Origin: Streptomyces sp. HmicA12
GTDB lineage: Bacteria > Actinomycetota > Actinomycetes > Streptomycetales > Streptomycetaceae
Assembly: GCF_000373565.1 (NCBI RefSeq)
Contig: NZ_KB891811.1
Location: 62,001 to 126,000, forward strand
Direction of reading: 5' to 3'
Length of the DNA: 64,000 bases
Part shown: positions 1-9,077 of the stretch, in pieces
Position numbering within the stretch: position 1 is the stretch's first letter
Layout of the letters: every line of letters begins with the position of its first letter
Translations under genes and position numbers: made by a program
Notes under the pieces: generated by a model
Told to the model about the DNA's origin: nothing
What the model saw: the letters and a program-made list of their open reading frames with translations, nothing else
The model's database searches: none

Positions 1-1935
1 TGGGACGGCAAGGCGTCGAGCGACTTCATCCGGGGGCTGGGGCTGCAGCTGTCCGTGCCGATGAGTGACCAGCCCTACAACCGGCACATCCGCTTCGCCG
101 GGCCGGACAAGGGCGTGTGGGGCGAGTCGGTCGTCGGGCTGACCGGGCTGCGACGCGACCCGGGTGCGGCGGTGCGGGCGGCCCAGATCGCCGGTACCGC
201 GACACCGCCGGAGTCGGAATGGGCGTCGACGGTGCAGGCGGGCTGGAAGGACCTTCCGCAGTGGGGGGACTTCAGCCTGGTGCAGCACTCGGCCGCGCAG
301 TGTGCGGTGTGGAAGCGCACATCGCAGAAGGCCGCCTGGCTGAAGCACGCCGGGTTCGCCGACCGCGCACCCGGGTTCGGGTACGTCGGTGGGGTCAGCG
401 GCGGTCTTGGCGTCGGGCTGCGGGACTTCTGGCAGCAGTTTCCGCGCGCCTTCGACATCCGTGACGCGACCAAGGACACGGCGACGGTCACCCTGTGGTC
501 CTGGTCGCCGCACGCCGAGCCGATGGACCTTCGTGCCTACGACGAGGCCAGCCATGGCCTCGATCTCGCCTACGAGGACGACCGCTACGGCTTCGGCATG
601 TCCACCGGCATGGCCCGCTCCACGGACATGCAGCTGTGGGCACTCGACGCCACGCCGTCCCGCGACGGTGTGGCCACCCTCGCCGCCACCCTCGCCCGCC
701 CCCAGTTGGTCGCCGACCCGAAGACGTACCACGGTGTCGACGTGTTCGGCCGGTGGAGCCTGCCCGACCGCGCTACCCCGGCCCGTAAGCAACTCGAGGA
801 CTCGATCGCCGACAGCGTCGCCTTCTACGCGGAACAGGTCAAGCAGCGCCAGTGGTACGGGTTCTGGGACTACGGCGACATCATGCACACCTACGACAGC
901 GACCGGCACACGTGGCGCTACGACGTCGGCGGCTTCGCCTGGGACAACGCGGAACTCGGCTCGGACGCGGCGCTGTGGTACCAGTTCCTGCGCACGGGAG
1001 ACCCGCAGACCTTTCACCTCGCCCGGGCGATGACCCGGCACGTGACCGAGACGGACACCATCCACGCCGGACCGTTCGCCGGGCTCGGTTCACGCCACGA
1101 CGTGCAGCACTTCGCCGACGGCGGCAAGGAACCCCGCGTCTCCGAGGCCTACACCAAGCGCTTCATGTACTACCTGACGGCCGACGAGTTCATCGGCGAC
1201 GCCATGCGCGTTCCGTTGCAGCTGGACTCCACCCTGCTGAAGTACCCGCCGCTGCGCGACTACCTCGACGCTCCCGCAGGTGTTCCGACCGTGATCCGCC
1301 TCGGCCCCGACTGGTACGCGCTCGTCAGCAACTGGCTCACCGAATGGGAGCGCACCGGCGACAGCAAGTGGCGCGACCGCATCGTCACCGGCATGCGGGA
1401 CATCGCCAAGCTCCCGGCCGGCCTGTTCACCGGTCAGCAAGGGGGCGCCGTCGGCTACGACCCCGCCACCGGCCACATCAGCGACCTCAAGCTCGGCGGC
1501 GACTGGGGCAAGGTGAACCTGTCGATGGTCTTCTGCGGCGAGCAGATCCTGTGGGAGACCATCGACTTGATCGACATACCCGAGTTCCGGGCGAAGCTGG
1601 TGGAGTTCTGCCGCTACGTGCAGGCACCGGCCGCAGAGATCACCGACCATTTCGGCTTCAAGTTCAGCACTGGCGCTCCTGGCGTCTTCTACTCGCGGAT
1701 GACGGCCTGGGCGGGCGAGCAGACCAAGGAACCGGCCGTGCAGCAGCGCGGTTGGGACACGTTCCGCAACGACGGCGGGGGCAAGGCCTGGCCCGACCCC
1801 GTACACATCGACGGGTCGGCGGTATTCAGCCAGGTCGACGAGCTGCCCCAGGCCGACTTCGGCACCAACGGCGTCGCCCAGAACATCCTGGCGACCATCG
1901 CCCTGCTCGCCGTCGCCCCGGACCAGGCCCCGTGA
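1..1935 (+). CDS. Exo-rhamnogalacturonan lyase family protein (PL26/YetA-like), 5' end outside window
   Basis: The frame is open from base 1 (W-D-G-K-A-S...), so the last 644 residues are present and the start lies upstream; the GTG/ATG codons at 55 and 61 are internal. The sequence resembles PcRGLX/YetA-type exo-rhamnogalacturonan lyases, with an aromatic and acidic core segment (WYGFWDYGDIMHTYD, about residue 285) and later SEAYTKRFMYY and KLGGDWGKVNLSM stretches. By family knowledge it would cleave the rhamnogalacturonan I backbone from a chain end by beta-elimination; secretion cannot be judged because the N-terminus is missing. It is followed after 62 bases by a rhamnogalacturonan acetylesterase and then a pectate lyase on the same strand, which supports the assignment. 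The exact CAZy family is inferred. Confidence 0.75.
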   Translation, partial: WDGKASSDFIRGLGLQLSVPMSDQPYNRHIRFAGPDKGVWGESVVGLTGLRRDPGAAVRAAQIAGTATPPESEWASTVQAGWKDLPQWGDFSLVQHSAAQCAVWKRTSQKAAWLKHAGFADRAPGFGYVGGVSGGLGVGLRDFWQQFPRAFDIRDATKDTATVTLWSWSPHAEPMDLRAYDEASHGLDLAYEDDRYGFGMSTGMARSTDMQLWALDATPSRDGVATLAATLARPQLVADPKTYHGVDVFGRWSLPDRATPARKQLEDSIADSVAFYAEQVKQRQWYGFWDYGDIMHTYDSDRHTWRYDVGGFAWDNAELGSDAALWYQFLRTGDPQTFHLARAMTRHVTETDTIHAGPFAGLGSRHDVQHFADGGKEPRVSEAYTKRFMYYLTADEFIGDAMRVPLQLDSTLLKYPPLRDYLDAPAGVPTVIRLGPDWYALVSNWLTEWERTGDSKWRDRIVTGMRDIAKLPAGLFTGQQGGAVGYDPATGHISDLKLGGDWGKVNLSMVFCGEQILWETIDLIDIPEFRAKLVEFCRYVQAPAAEITDHFGFKFSTGAPGVFYSRMTAWAGEQTKEPAVQQRGWDTFRNDGGGKAWPDPVHIDGSAVFSQVDELPQADFGTNGVAQNILATIALLAVAPDQAP

Positions 1936-1997
1936 CGGTCCATCGGCCCATCTCCCCCTCACCTGTATCTCGCCCCATCCAAAGAACGGGAGTGCTC

Positions 1998-3101
1998 GTG
2001 AAGAGATTCAGCCGCTTGCTGGGCGCGCTGGCAGTCACCACAGCCGCCGCAGTCACGGTGCCGGGTAGCGCTGTGGCAGCAGCCGGTGCTCCGCTGCCCG
2101 GCGACCAGATGCACCGCCACTGCACCGCCAGTGCCGACAACACTGACCTGACCTGCTCATTCGACGTCCCGCCCGGTGTCTACGACGTGCGCGTGGCCCT
2201 GGGCAGTCGCACCTCCGCCGCGAACACAGGGCTTGAGGTCGAAGCGAACCGCACCGCGCTCACCCCGGTGACCACCCGGGCCGGCCACACCGTCGTACGG
2301 TCCGTCACCGTCGATGTGCGCACCCCGGAGAGCATGCCCGACGGTCAGGAGGGCGACGGGACCCCGGGCCTGCAGCTCAAGCTCACCGGTTCGGCGCCCG
2401 CCCTCGCCGGTCTGCGGGTCACCCCTCACCCGCACGCTCCGCGGCTGTTCGTGGTCAGCGATTCGACGGCATGCGACTGGCTGAACACCGTCCAGCGCGG
2501 CTGGGCGCAGGAGCTTCCGCAGCACGTCGGCCCCGGCCTCGCCGTCGCCAACTGGGGTGTCTCCGGCTCCAGTACCGTCTCATGGCTGCAGAACCCCGCT
2601 CTGTTCGCAGCACTCAAGCCCCAGATCCATCGGGGCGATGCGGTACTCATCCAGCTCGCACATAACGACAAGACCACCCCCGAGGACACCTACCGCGCCA
2701 ACCTCCTCAGCCTCCTCGACGGCGTGCGCTCCAGGGGCGGTCGGCCCGTCCTGGTCACGCCGCCGGTCCGCCACCTGTTCGACGCCAACGGAAAGATCAC
2801 TAGCACCGGGCGGATCGTCAACAGCCTCGGTGTGGACCTTCCTGCGGTCATGCGTGATGTCGCGCAGCAGCACGATGTACCGCTGCTGGACCTGACGGCC
2901 GACAGCACAGCGCTCATGGAACAGCTCGGCCCCGACGCTTCCTGGCAGTTGTACGCCGAACTGCCGGCCGGTCGCAGCCAGACCCACTTCAATGCCTCAG
3001 GCGCCACCGCACTGGCCGGCCTCGTGGCACGGGAGGCCGCCCGTGCTCACCTGCCGGCGGCTGGCTTCCTCATAGCGCCACCGACGGCAGACGAGCAGTG
3101 A
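1998..3101 (+). CDS. Secreted rhamnogalacturonan acetylesterase (SGNH/GDSL hydrolase)
   Basis: GTG 1998 is chosen because a GGGAG lies just upstream and because it gives a signal peptide (VKRFSRLLGALAV..., cleavage near AVAAA, residue about 30); the longer open frame upstream is antisense-like noise over the lyase gene. The 367-residue product has an N-terminal beta domain (about 35-145) and an SGNH domain: block I FVVSDSTA with nucleophile S156, block II NWGVSGSS, block III QLAHNDK, and block V QTHFNASGA with H330. By family it removes acetyl groups from rhamnogalacturonan outside the cell. It lies 62 bases after the exo-lyase, likely in one operon. Confidence 0.85.
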   Translation: MKRFSRLLGALAVTTAAAVTVPGSAVAAAGAPLPGDQMHRHCTASADNTDLTCSFDVPPGVYDVRVALGSRTSAANTGLEVEANRTALTPVTTRAGHTVVRSVTVDVRTPESMPDGQEGDGTPGLQLKLTGSAPALAGLRVTPHPHAPRLFVVSDSTACDWLNTVQRGWAQELPQHVGPGLAVANWGVSGSSTVSWLQNPALFAALKPQIHRGDAVLIQLAHNDKTTPEDTYRANLLSLLDGVRSRGGRPVLVTPPVRHLFDANGKITSTGRIVNSLGVDLPAVMRDVAQQHDVPLLDLTADSTALMEQLGPDASWQLYAELPAGRSQTHFNASGATALAGLVAREAARAHLPAAGFLIAPPTADEQ

Positions 3102-3318
3102 CCGAGGCGTCGGGGGCCGGAACATGGCACGCGGTGAACTCCGACGCAGGCCGGCCCCCGACGCCGATCGACACCTGGGCCGAAACCAGGCGCGGCTGAT
3201 CACACGGCCATCCGTGCAAGTGCGCAGCCTGATGGCCACCGGATGCGGTGAACACCGCGTTCCCTAGCCCCTCGCACCCGCAAGTCACCCGTACGTCCGT
3301 ACGATTTGGAGTGAGCGA

Positions 3319-4680
3319 ATGACAACATCCAAGCGCGCCACGCAAGCTCTGCTGAGCTCGGCCGCGATCGTGAGTGTCCTCGCGGTGGTCACCAACTCGG
3401 CGACGGCGCAAGGCGCAACGGCTGACCAACCGCATCCGCTGGCCGGCGGCGTTTACTACGTCGCACCTGGCGGAAGCGACAGCGCGACCGGCACGAAAGA
3501 CGCTCCCTGGGCCTCGTTCGCTCATGCCCAGGCCGTGGCCCAGCCGGGCGACACCGTCTACTTCCGCGGCGGCACGTACAACTACACGCACGCGAACGCC
3601 AGTTGCGCGAGCCAGACCGCCCGGGTCGACGCCGTCACGCTAAACAAGAGCGGCACCTCGGGCAGTCCGATCCGTTACTGGGCGTACCCCGGGGAGAAGC
3701 CGGTCCTCGACTTCTCGGGCATCACCGACGACTGCCGGATCAAGGGCCTCGACGTCACCGGCAGCTGGATCCACCTCAAGGGCCTGGAAATCTCCGGGGT
3801 TCCGCAGAACAACACCCTCAACCACGAGTCCTGGGGCGTCTGGAACTCCGGAAGCAACAACACCTACGAGCGCCTCGACATCCACGACATCGCAGGCCCG
3901 GGCCTGTTCCTACAGGACGGCGGCGGCAACCTCGTCCTCAACACGGACTCGCACGACAACTACGATGCGAAGAGCTCCAGCGGCGCAGGTACCAACGCCG
4001 ACGGCTTCGGCGCGCACATCCCTGCGGACAATCCCGGCAACGTCTTCCGGGGCGACCGGGCCTGGAACAACTCCGACGACGGGTTCGACCTCATCAGCGC
4101 CCGCTCCTCGGTGACCATCGAGTCGTCGTGGGCGTGGTCCAGCGGATACGTCCCAGGAACCAGCACACGCGCCGGGGACGGCAACGGTTTCAAGGCGGGC
4201 GGCTACGGCGGCGAGTACGTCGACTACGGGGTCAAGCACACGGTGCGCCAGTCCGTCGCCTTCAACAACGAGGCCGCGGGCTTCTACGCGAACCACCACA
4301 CCGTGGCGAGCGACTTCTTCAACAACACCGGATACAAAAACCACCCCGACTTCAACATGCTCGGCGTCTCGCCCACCGGAGAGGCCATCGGTCTGGGCAC
4401 CCTCCGCAACAATATCGCCTACGGGGGCACCCTGACCTCGAACATGACCGGCACCGACTCGTCCCACAACACGTGGGACCTCGGAACACCGCTGTCCGAC
4501 GGACAGTTCCAGAGCACGTCGACCACTGGGTGGGACGCCTCCCGGCAGTCGGACGGGAGCCTCCCGTCCCTGCCGAACCTGCGCCCTGCGACGACGGGCG
4601 ACCTGATCGACCAGGGAACCGACGTCGGACTGTCGTACAAGGGCGATGCGCCGGACCTCGGCGCCTTCGAGGTCGGCTGA
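3319..4680 (+). CDS. Secreted pectate lyase-like right-handed beta-helix protein (PL9 type)
   Basis: The 453-residue product has a signal peptide (about residues 1-31) and starts its mature part with VYYVAPGGSDSATGTKDAPW, the usual opening of PL9 pectate lyases. The parallel beta-helix follows, with WNNSDDGFDL (calcium-site aspartates of Pel9A-type enzymes) and GNGFKAGG, whose Lys near residue 291 matches the catalytic lysine of that family. It would cleave polygalacturonate endolytically outside the cell. GGAG sits 11 bases before the ATG. The 217-base gap from the acetylesterase includes GTACG-TC-CGTAC close to the start, so it may have its own promoter. A strong hairpin terminator follows. 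Confidence 0.8.
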   Translation: MTTSKRATQALLSSAAIVSVLAVVTNSATAQGATADQPHPLAGGVYYVAPGGSDSATGTKDAPWASFAHAQAVAQPGDTVYFRGGTYNYTHANASCASQTARVDAVTLNKSGTSGSPIRYWAYPGEKPVLDFSGITDDCRIKGLDVTGSWIHLKGLEISGVPQNNTLNHESWGVWNSGSNNTYERLDIHDIAGPGLFLQDGGGNLVLNTDSHDNYDAKSSSGAGTNADGFGAHIPADNPGNVFRGDRAWNNSDDGFDLISARSSVTIESSWAWSSGYVPGTSTRAGDGNGFKAGGYGGEYVDYGVKHTVRQSVAFNNEAAGFYANHHTVASDFFNNTGYKNHPDFNMLGVSPTGEAIGLGTLRNNIAYGGTLTSNMTGTDSSHNTWDLGTPLSDGQFQSTSTTGWDASRQSDGSLPSLPNLRPATTGDLIDQGTDVGLSYKGDAPDLGAFEVG

Positions 4681-4705
4681 GCCTGCTGATCGGTCTGTGA
4701 CCCGT

Positions 4706-4741
4706 CTCCGCCCGGGTGCCGACTCCGGCACCCGGGCGGAG
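4706..4741 (+). terminator. Hairpin terminator of the pectin genes
   Basis: Perfect 15-base inverted repeat, CTCCGCCCGGGTGCC (4706-4720) and its complement (4727-4741), with loop GACTCC, 25 bases after the pectate lyase stop. There is no U-run, as is common for Streptomyces terminators. Confidence 0.75.
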
Positions 4742-5094
4742 AGCCGCCGTAACCGGCTCCGCTATGCAACATCGCGGGCTGATCTTCGCGCTGTTCAGGG
4801 GCCACGCTCTGCCCGCACTCCGGACGCCGTCAGGTGCACCTACTCCGCCGACCGGGCTTGTGACGCCAGCCGTGTTCTGCTCCCGACGCCAACCCGCCCG
4901 TACCAAACGGTACTTAACGCAGCCCAACAAGAATCAAACTCCCACTTAACGAGTACCACTCGGACTGGCTTCGCGGTCGGCAGCAGTTGGACCCTAAACG
5001 CCACCATTTGGTGCTGCCGGAAATCAGAGCTACAACAGCTCACGTAAACCGTGAGCACGGGCTCTGAGCCCTGCCGATGGGAAGGGTATGCCGC
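4742..5094. other. Gene-free stretch before the integrase, with small inverted repeats
   Basis: No credible coding frame was seen. The second half is less G+C-rich than its surroundings. It holds GTACC-AAAC-GGTAC (4900-4913) and GCTCACG-TAAAC-CGTGAGC (5038-5056), a perfect 7-base inverted repeat about 40 bases before the integrase start. Either could be an operator or an integrase arm site; neither is proven. No tRNA gene was recognised here. Confidence 0.4.
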
Positions 5095-6201
5095 ATGGCA
5101 ACAATCACTGACACTGGCGCTTCAGCAGCCGGAAATCGATGGCTGGTTCGCTACCGTGAGCCGGGAGGGCGCACTGGTCGGCAGCGTCAGAAATCCTTCG
5201 CTCGCAAGAAGGACGCCGTCGACTTTGCCACCAAGGTGGAGAACGACAAGCGCGAGCACACCTACGTCGACCCGACAGCCGGGCGCACTTCTGTCCGCAG
5301 CTACACCGCTCAGTGGTTGACCCTGGACGGTAGGGCTCCCAGCACACAAGCAGCCTACGAGAGCATCTTTCGGTGCCATGTCCTCCCACACCTCGGCGAC
5401 AAGACGATGTCCCAGGTGACAGCGTCGGACATCGAAGCCCTCTATGCGGCCTGGCGACGCGGTGGCGCGGCACCGATGACCGTGACCAACCGTGCAATCC
5501 CTCTCGCAGCCATGTTCGCCCACGCGGTGCGGCATAAGCGCATCTCTCACAGCCCGGTGAAGGATGCAAAGAAGCCTCTCACCTCGATCACGCCCGTGGA
5601 CGAGCGCCAATTGCCGTCTACTGAGGAGATCGCCGCTCTGGCAAAATCGATCGGAGAGCGGCTGGAACCCGCAGTCTGGCTCATGGCGTGTGCCGGGCTC
5701 CGCATCAGCGAGTCACTCGGCGTCTTTCCCGAGGACATCCAGGACGGTGTACTCCGCGTACGGCGTCAAGTAGTTCGCATTCGTGAGGAATCAGGGAAGT
5801 ACTCCGCCGTCTATGCACCTCTCAAACACAGGCGAGAAGGGCAGTGGCGAGACGTTCCGATTCCGTCATTCCTCGATGAGTTCACCCATCGACTGCCCAT
5901 TCTCAACGAGCACGGAGGAATACCCCACGGCGGTCTCGTGCGAAAATCTTGGTACCGCGCCATCGAGCGACTCGACATGCCGCGGTACAAGCCGCATGAC
6001 CTTCGGCATAAATGGGCAACCGTCGTGCTGACCCAAGGGGCTTCGCTCCACGAAACCGCACGGTGGATGGGACACACCGCGATCAGCGTGACGGCAGCGA
6101 CCTACGGCCACCTCACGCAGGACGGCTGGGAACGCTGTCAACAGATCTTGAGCGCGGCCTACGGGCCGTACGCGCCGGGACACACAACAAACCCGTGCTG
6201 A
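5095..6201 (+). CDS. Tyrosine recombinase / phage-type integrase
   Basis: ATG 5095 is preferred over the in-frame ATG 5077 because GGAAGGG (5080-5086) lies 8 bases before it. The 368-residue product has an N-terminal arm-binding region (WLVRYREPGGRTGRQRQKSF), a SAM-like core-binding domain (about 60-150) and a catalytic domain with the full set of residues: R in ACAGLRISE, H-x-x-R in HDLRHKWA, and H...Y in WMGHTAISVTAATYGHL. It should carry out site-specific recombination. It stands alone: no excisionase, replication or transfer genes, and no flanking tRNA, so it is probably what remains of an integrated element. Just past its stop is a duplicated 10-mer (CCGTGCTGAC at 6193 and 6204). Confidence 0.9.
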   Translation: MATITDTGASAAGNRWLVRYREPGGRTGRQRQKSFARKKDAVDFATKVENDKREHTYVDPTAGRTSVRSYTAQWLTLDGRAPSTQAAYESIFRCHVLPHLGDKTMSQVTASDIEALYAAWRRGGAAPMTVTNRAIPLAAMFAHAVRHKRISHSPVKDAKKPLTSITPVDERQLPSTEEIAALAKSIGERLEPAVWLMACAGLRISESLGVFPEDIQDGVLRVRRQVVRIREESGKYSAVYAPLKHRREGQWRDVPIPSFLDEFTHRLPILNEHGGIPHGGLVRKSWYRAIERLDMPRYKPHDLRHKWATVVLTQGASLHETARWMGHTAISVTAATYGHLTQDGWERCQQILSAAYGPYAPGHTTNPC

Positions 6202-6291
6202 CTCCGTGCTGACCTAGGCAGGCGGCCCCCTCCCGCTGTCACCGAGGGTTACGAGGCGGCCTTCCTACTCTGAGCCGACCGAGGTAGCCCC

Positions 6292-6774
6292 TCAAGCCGT
6301 CGAACCGCCCTCGAACCAAGCCGGTCCATCCTGCATGGCCTGCTTGATCCTGAACGAGCCGTGCTCATCCAGCGGTGGCAACGCGTCCAGTTCGAACCAG
6401 CCGACTTCCAGCGATTCGTCGTCGTTGACCCAGGCTTCGTTACTCAGCGCACGGCACCGGAACGTGATGTCCATGAACTGGCACTGATCACCGTTGGGGT
6501 AGGTGATCGCCTCCTTCAGGGCCTGCACGAGGACGACGCGTTCGGCGACGCACTGCACGCCCGTCTCCTCGAACACCTCGCGCGTGGCGACGTCGGCGGG
6601 CTGCTCCCCCGGCTCGGCGATGCCCGCGGGAACGGCCCACCGGCCCGTGTCGGCGCGGCGCCCGAGCAGGACCCGGCCCGCGTCGTCGAAGACGACGGCG
6701 GTGACGCCGGGCAGATACAGCAGTTGGTGGCCCGCGGTGGCGCGGATGGCGCGGATGTATTCAGGAGTAGCCAT
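6292..6774 (-). CDS. Nudix hydrolase
   Basis: This 160-residue protein carries a complete Nudix box (GIAEPGEQPADVATREVFEETGV, matching G-x5-E-x7-R-E-U-x-E-E-x-G-U, about residues 55-77). It should hydrolyse a nucleoside diphosphate linked to another group; the substrate is not predictable. It lies 39 bases after lnt on the same strand, so the two may be co-transcribed, though a functional link is not obvious. Confidence 0.88.
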   Translation of the reverse strand: MATPEYIRAIRATAGHQLLYLPGVTAVVFDDAGRVLLGRRADTGRWAVPAGIAEPGEQPADVATREVFEETGVQCVAERVVLVQALKEAITYPNGDQCQFMDITFRCRALSNEAWVNDDESLEVGWFELDALPPLDEHGSFRIKQAMQDGPAWFEGGSTA

Positions 6775-6813
6775 GGGCGCGACCCTAACTGTTCGCCCGG
6801 TCGAACCGGCAGG

Positions 6814-8418
6814 TCAGGCCGCCCTCCCGCGTCCCCTGCGGGACCGGACGACGGCCCAGGCCAGACCGCCGACGCCGAGGGCGACGAGCAGCGCCTCGGG
6901 CCACACACCCGCGCGGGTGGCGAGCGTCTTGGTGGTGCGCTTGGGGACGTCGGCGACGAGGGTGTCGGCCTCGAACATGCCGGTCTTCTGCGCGATGGAG
7001 CCGTCGGGACGGATCACGGCACTGACGCCGCTGGTGACGGGAACCATCACGGCGCGCCCGTGCTCGACGGCGCGCACCCGGTCCATGGCGAGCTGCTGGT
7101 AGGTCATCTGGCTGCGCTCGAAGGTGGCGTTGTTGCTGGGCACGGAGAGGATCTGCGCGCCCTCGTCCACCTGATCCCGTACGACGTCGTCGAAAGCGGC
7201 CTCGTAACAGGTGACGTTGCCGATCTTCGTGCCCGCCATGTCGAAGACGACGGCCTTCTTGCCGGGGACGAAGCTGCCCGCCCGGTCCACGTCCTTGCTG
7301 AAGATGCGGAAGAAACTGCGGTACGGCATGTACTCGCCGAAGGGCTGGAGGTGCCGCTTGTTGTACGTGGCGCCGGGGCCCGTCTTCGGGTCCCACAGGA
7401 TGAGTTGGTTGCGCGCGTCGCCGTTCTTGTCCGTGACGACGGCGCCCACCGAGATCGGTGCGTCGACGGCCTCGGCGGCCTTCTGGATCTCCTCGTAGGC
7501 GTCCATGTTCACGTACGGGTCGATGTCCGAGGAGTTCTCCGGCCACAGCACGAGGTCGGGCTTCTTCACCGTGCCCGCCTTGATCTTCGCGGCGAGCTTC
7601 ATGGTCTCGCGCACGTGGTAGTCGAGCACGGCCCGGCGCTGGGCGTTGAAGTCGAGACCCATGCGCGGCACGTTGCCCTGGATGAGCGCCACGCGCGCGG
7701 TGCCCGCCTCGGCCCCGGTCGCCACGAGCGGCATGGCGGCCGCTCCGGCGATCATGGGTGCGACGGTGAAGGCGGCCGCGGCGGCGACTCCCCGGTCGCG
7801 CAGTACGCGTACGTCACCGGAGGCGCGCACCTTCTTGACGCGCAACGCCAGAGCCGCGAGGCCGAAGCCGCACAGCACCACCGCGAAGCCGAGCAGCGGG
7901 GTGCCGCCCAGCGAGGCGAGCGGCAGGAAGACACCACTGGGCTGGCCGAAGGCGACCTTGCCCCAGGGGAAGCCGCCGAACGGGAAGCGGGCGCGCAGTG
8001 CCTCGTCCGCGATCCACACACCGCTCGCCCACAACGGCCACAGCGGAAGCTTCGACACGTAGGCGATGCCCATCCCCGCGAAGGCGAGGATCAGTGCCTC
8101 GGCGGCCGCGAGCGCCAGCCACGGCAGCGGTCCGACGTCCACGCCCGTCCACGACAGCAGCGGCACCAGGTACGCCAGCGCGAAGACGAGCCCGAGGCCG
8201 AAGCCCGCGCGCAGCCGCCGCCCGTGCACGGCGATGCCGAACAGCGCGAGCGACAGCGGCGCGAGCCACGGCAGTTCCCGCGGCGGGAAGGTGACGTACA
8301 GGAGGAGTCCGGCGATCGCCGCGAGGACGACTGGCGCGAACCGCCGCAGGTAGGAGCGGCGCGCGGGCTGCGCGTCGGGCTCGTCCGACGGGGCGACAGG
8401 AGGTGCGGTGGCGGTCAC
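6814..8418 (-). CDS. lnt: Apolipoprotein N-acyltransferase
   Basis: The 534-residue protein has an N-terminal bundle of membrane segments (about residues 28-225) followed by an extracytoplasmic nitrilase-like domain. The Glu-Lys-Cys triad is visible: E in LVLWPENSSDID (about 293), K in TYNKRHLQPFGEYMP (about 353) and C in GNVTCYEAAFDD (about 403). It transfers a third acyl chain to the N-terminal cysteine of lipoproteins in the membrane. GTG 8418 is the start; the ribosome site is weak. The final TM segment (LLVALGVGGLAWAVV) precedes a basic tail. Streptomyces often carry two Lnt paralogues; only one is visible here. Confidence 0.92.
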   Translation of the reverse strand: MTATAPPVAPSDEPDAQPARRSYLRRFAPVVLAAIAGLLLYVTFPPRELPWLAPLSLALFGIAVHGRRLRAGFGLGLVFALAYLVPLLSWTGVDVGPLPWLALAAAEALILAFAGMGIAYVSKLPLWPLWASGVWIADEALRARFPFGGFPWGKVAFGQPSGVFLPLASLGGTPLLGFAVVLCGFGLAALALRVKKVRASGDVRVLRDRGVAAAAAFTVAPMIAGAAAMPLVATGAEAGTARVALIQGNVPRMGLDFNAQRRAVLDYHVRETMKLAAKIKAGTVKKPDLVLWPENSSDIDPYVNMDAYEEIQKAAEAVDAPISVGAVVTDKNGDARNQLILWDPKTGPGATYNKRHLQPFGEYMPYRSFFRIFSKDVDRAGSFVPGKKAVVFDMAGTKIGNVTCYEAAFDDVVRDQVDEGAQILSVPSNNATFERSQMTYQQLAMDRVRAVEHGRAVMVPVTSGVSAVIRPDGSIAQKTGMFEADTLVADVPKRTTKTLATRAGVWPEALLVALGVGGLAWAVVRSRRGRGRAA

Positions 8419-8484
8419 CCGGGGAGTGTACGGCGCACCCCTGTCAGGGCGGCAGGGCGGTCGTCACAGCCACCACCCCGGGCA

Positions 8485-8645
8485 TCAGGTGATCCGGAGG
8501 TTGGCCATCGTGCCCATGTCCTCGTGCTCCGCGTGGTGGCAGTGGAAGAGGTAGCGGCCCCGGTTGCCGTCGAAGCGGGTGATGATCTCCGCCGATTCGC
8601 CGGGCCGCAGCGAGACGGTGTCCTTGAGCCCGGCGTCGGGGGCGG
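8485..8645 (-). pseudogene. C-terminal remnant of a multicopper oxidase
   Basis: On the minus strand, the bases ending in TGA at 8485-8487 read TPAPDAGLKDTVSLRPGESA, then IITRFDGNRGRYLF, then HCHHAEHEDMGTMANLRIT. The HCHxxxHxxxxM block is the type 1/type 3 copper ligand motif at the end of laccases and CotA-like multicopper oxidases. Only about 50 residues survive; the rest of the gene is absent and is replaced directly by a LysR remnant on the other strand. There is no start codon, so this is a dead gene fragment. Confidence 0.75.
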
Positions 8646-8667
8646 GGGTCCGCGCCCGCCGCGCGGG

Positions 8668-9022
8668 ACGGGATCGGCAGCGTGCGGCTCGCCTCGGAGA
8701 CGTTCCTGACCGTCACGGACCCGCTGGCCGCCTTCAGGCGGGCCCACCCCGACATCGACGTACAGCTCCACCAGATGGCTGCCGCCGGCGTGCACCGCGC
8801 GGTGCACGCCCGGGACGTCGACCTGCGCGGGGCGTCGCAGCCGATATCGGGCGACGGCCCGGACAGCGTTCATCTGCACCACGAGCCGGGATGGAGGACG
8901 TGCGGGAGGAGCCGTTCGTGATGTCGCGGCCCGGGCACTGGCAGCGCCGGCCAGCTCTTCGCCGCCCGCAACCTGACCCCGTGCATCGTCCGCGAGGGCG
9001 ACGAGCCCGCCGCGCGGCCACC
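8668..9022 (+). pseudogene. Frameshifted remnant of a LysR-family regulator
   Basis: Three pieces in different frames add up to a LysR effector-binding domain. Frame 3 near 8670-8835 reads IGSVRLASETFLT, then LAAFRRAHPDIDVQLHQ and AVHARDVDL. Frame 2 at 8891-8950 reads MEDVREEPFVMSRPGHWQRR. Frame 3 again at 8952-9019 reads QLFAARNLTPCIVREGDEPA. The N-terminal helix-turn-helix is missing and at least two indels are needed, so no functional protein can be made. It overlaps nothing else and abuts the oxidase remnant. Confidence 0.7.
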
Positions 9023-9077
9023 CGGGCGCCGGGAGTGTCGACTGATACCGGTACCGCTTTCCCGTCGGTCCGTACCG

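Noticed and set aside
1689..1943. Minus-strand small frames under the lyase gene
   Set aside because: No ribosome site or motif; they mirror the sense codons.
6202..6291. Possible tRNA or attachment-site tRNA fragment after the integrase
   Set aside because: No cloverleaf, T-loop or CCA end could be traced.
6361..8709. 782-codon open frame on the plus strand across Nudix and lnt
   Set aside because: It is antisense to two genes with clear motifs and has no protein-like features; long antisense frames are expected at this G+C content.
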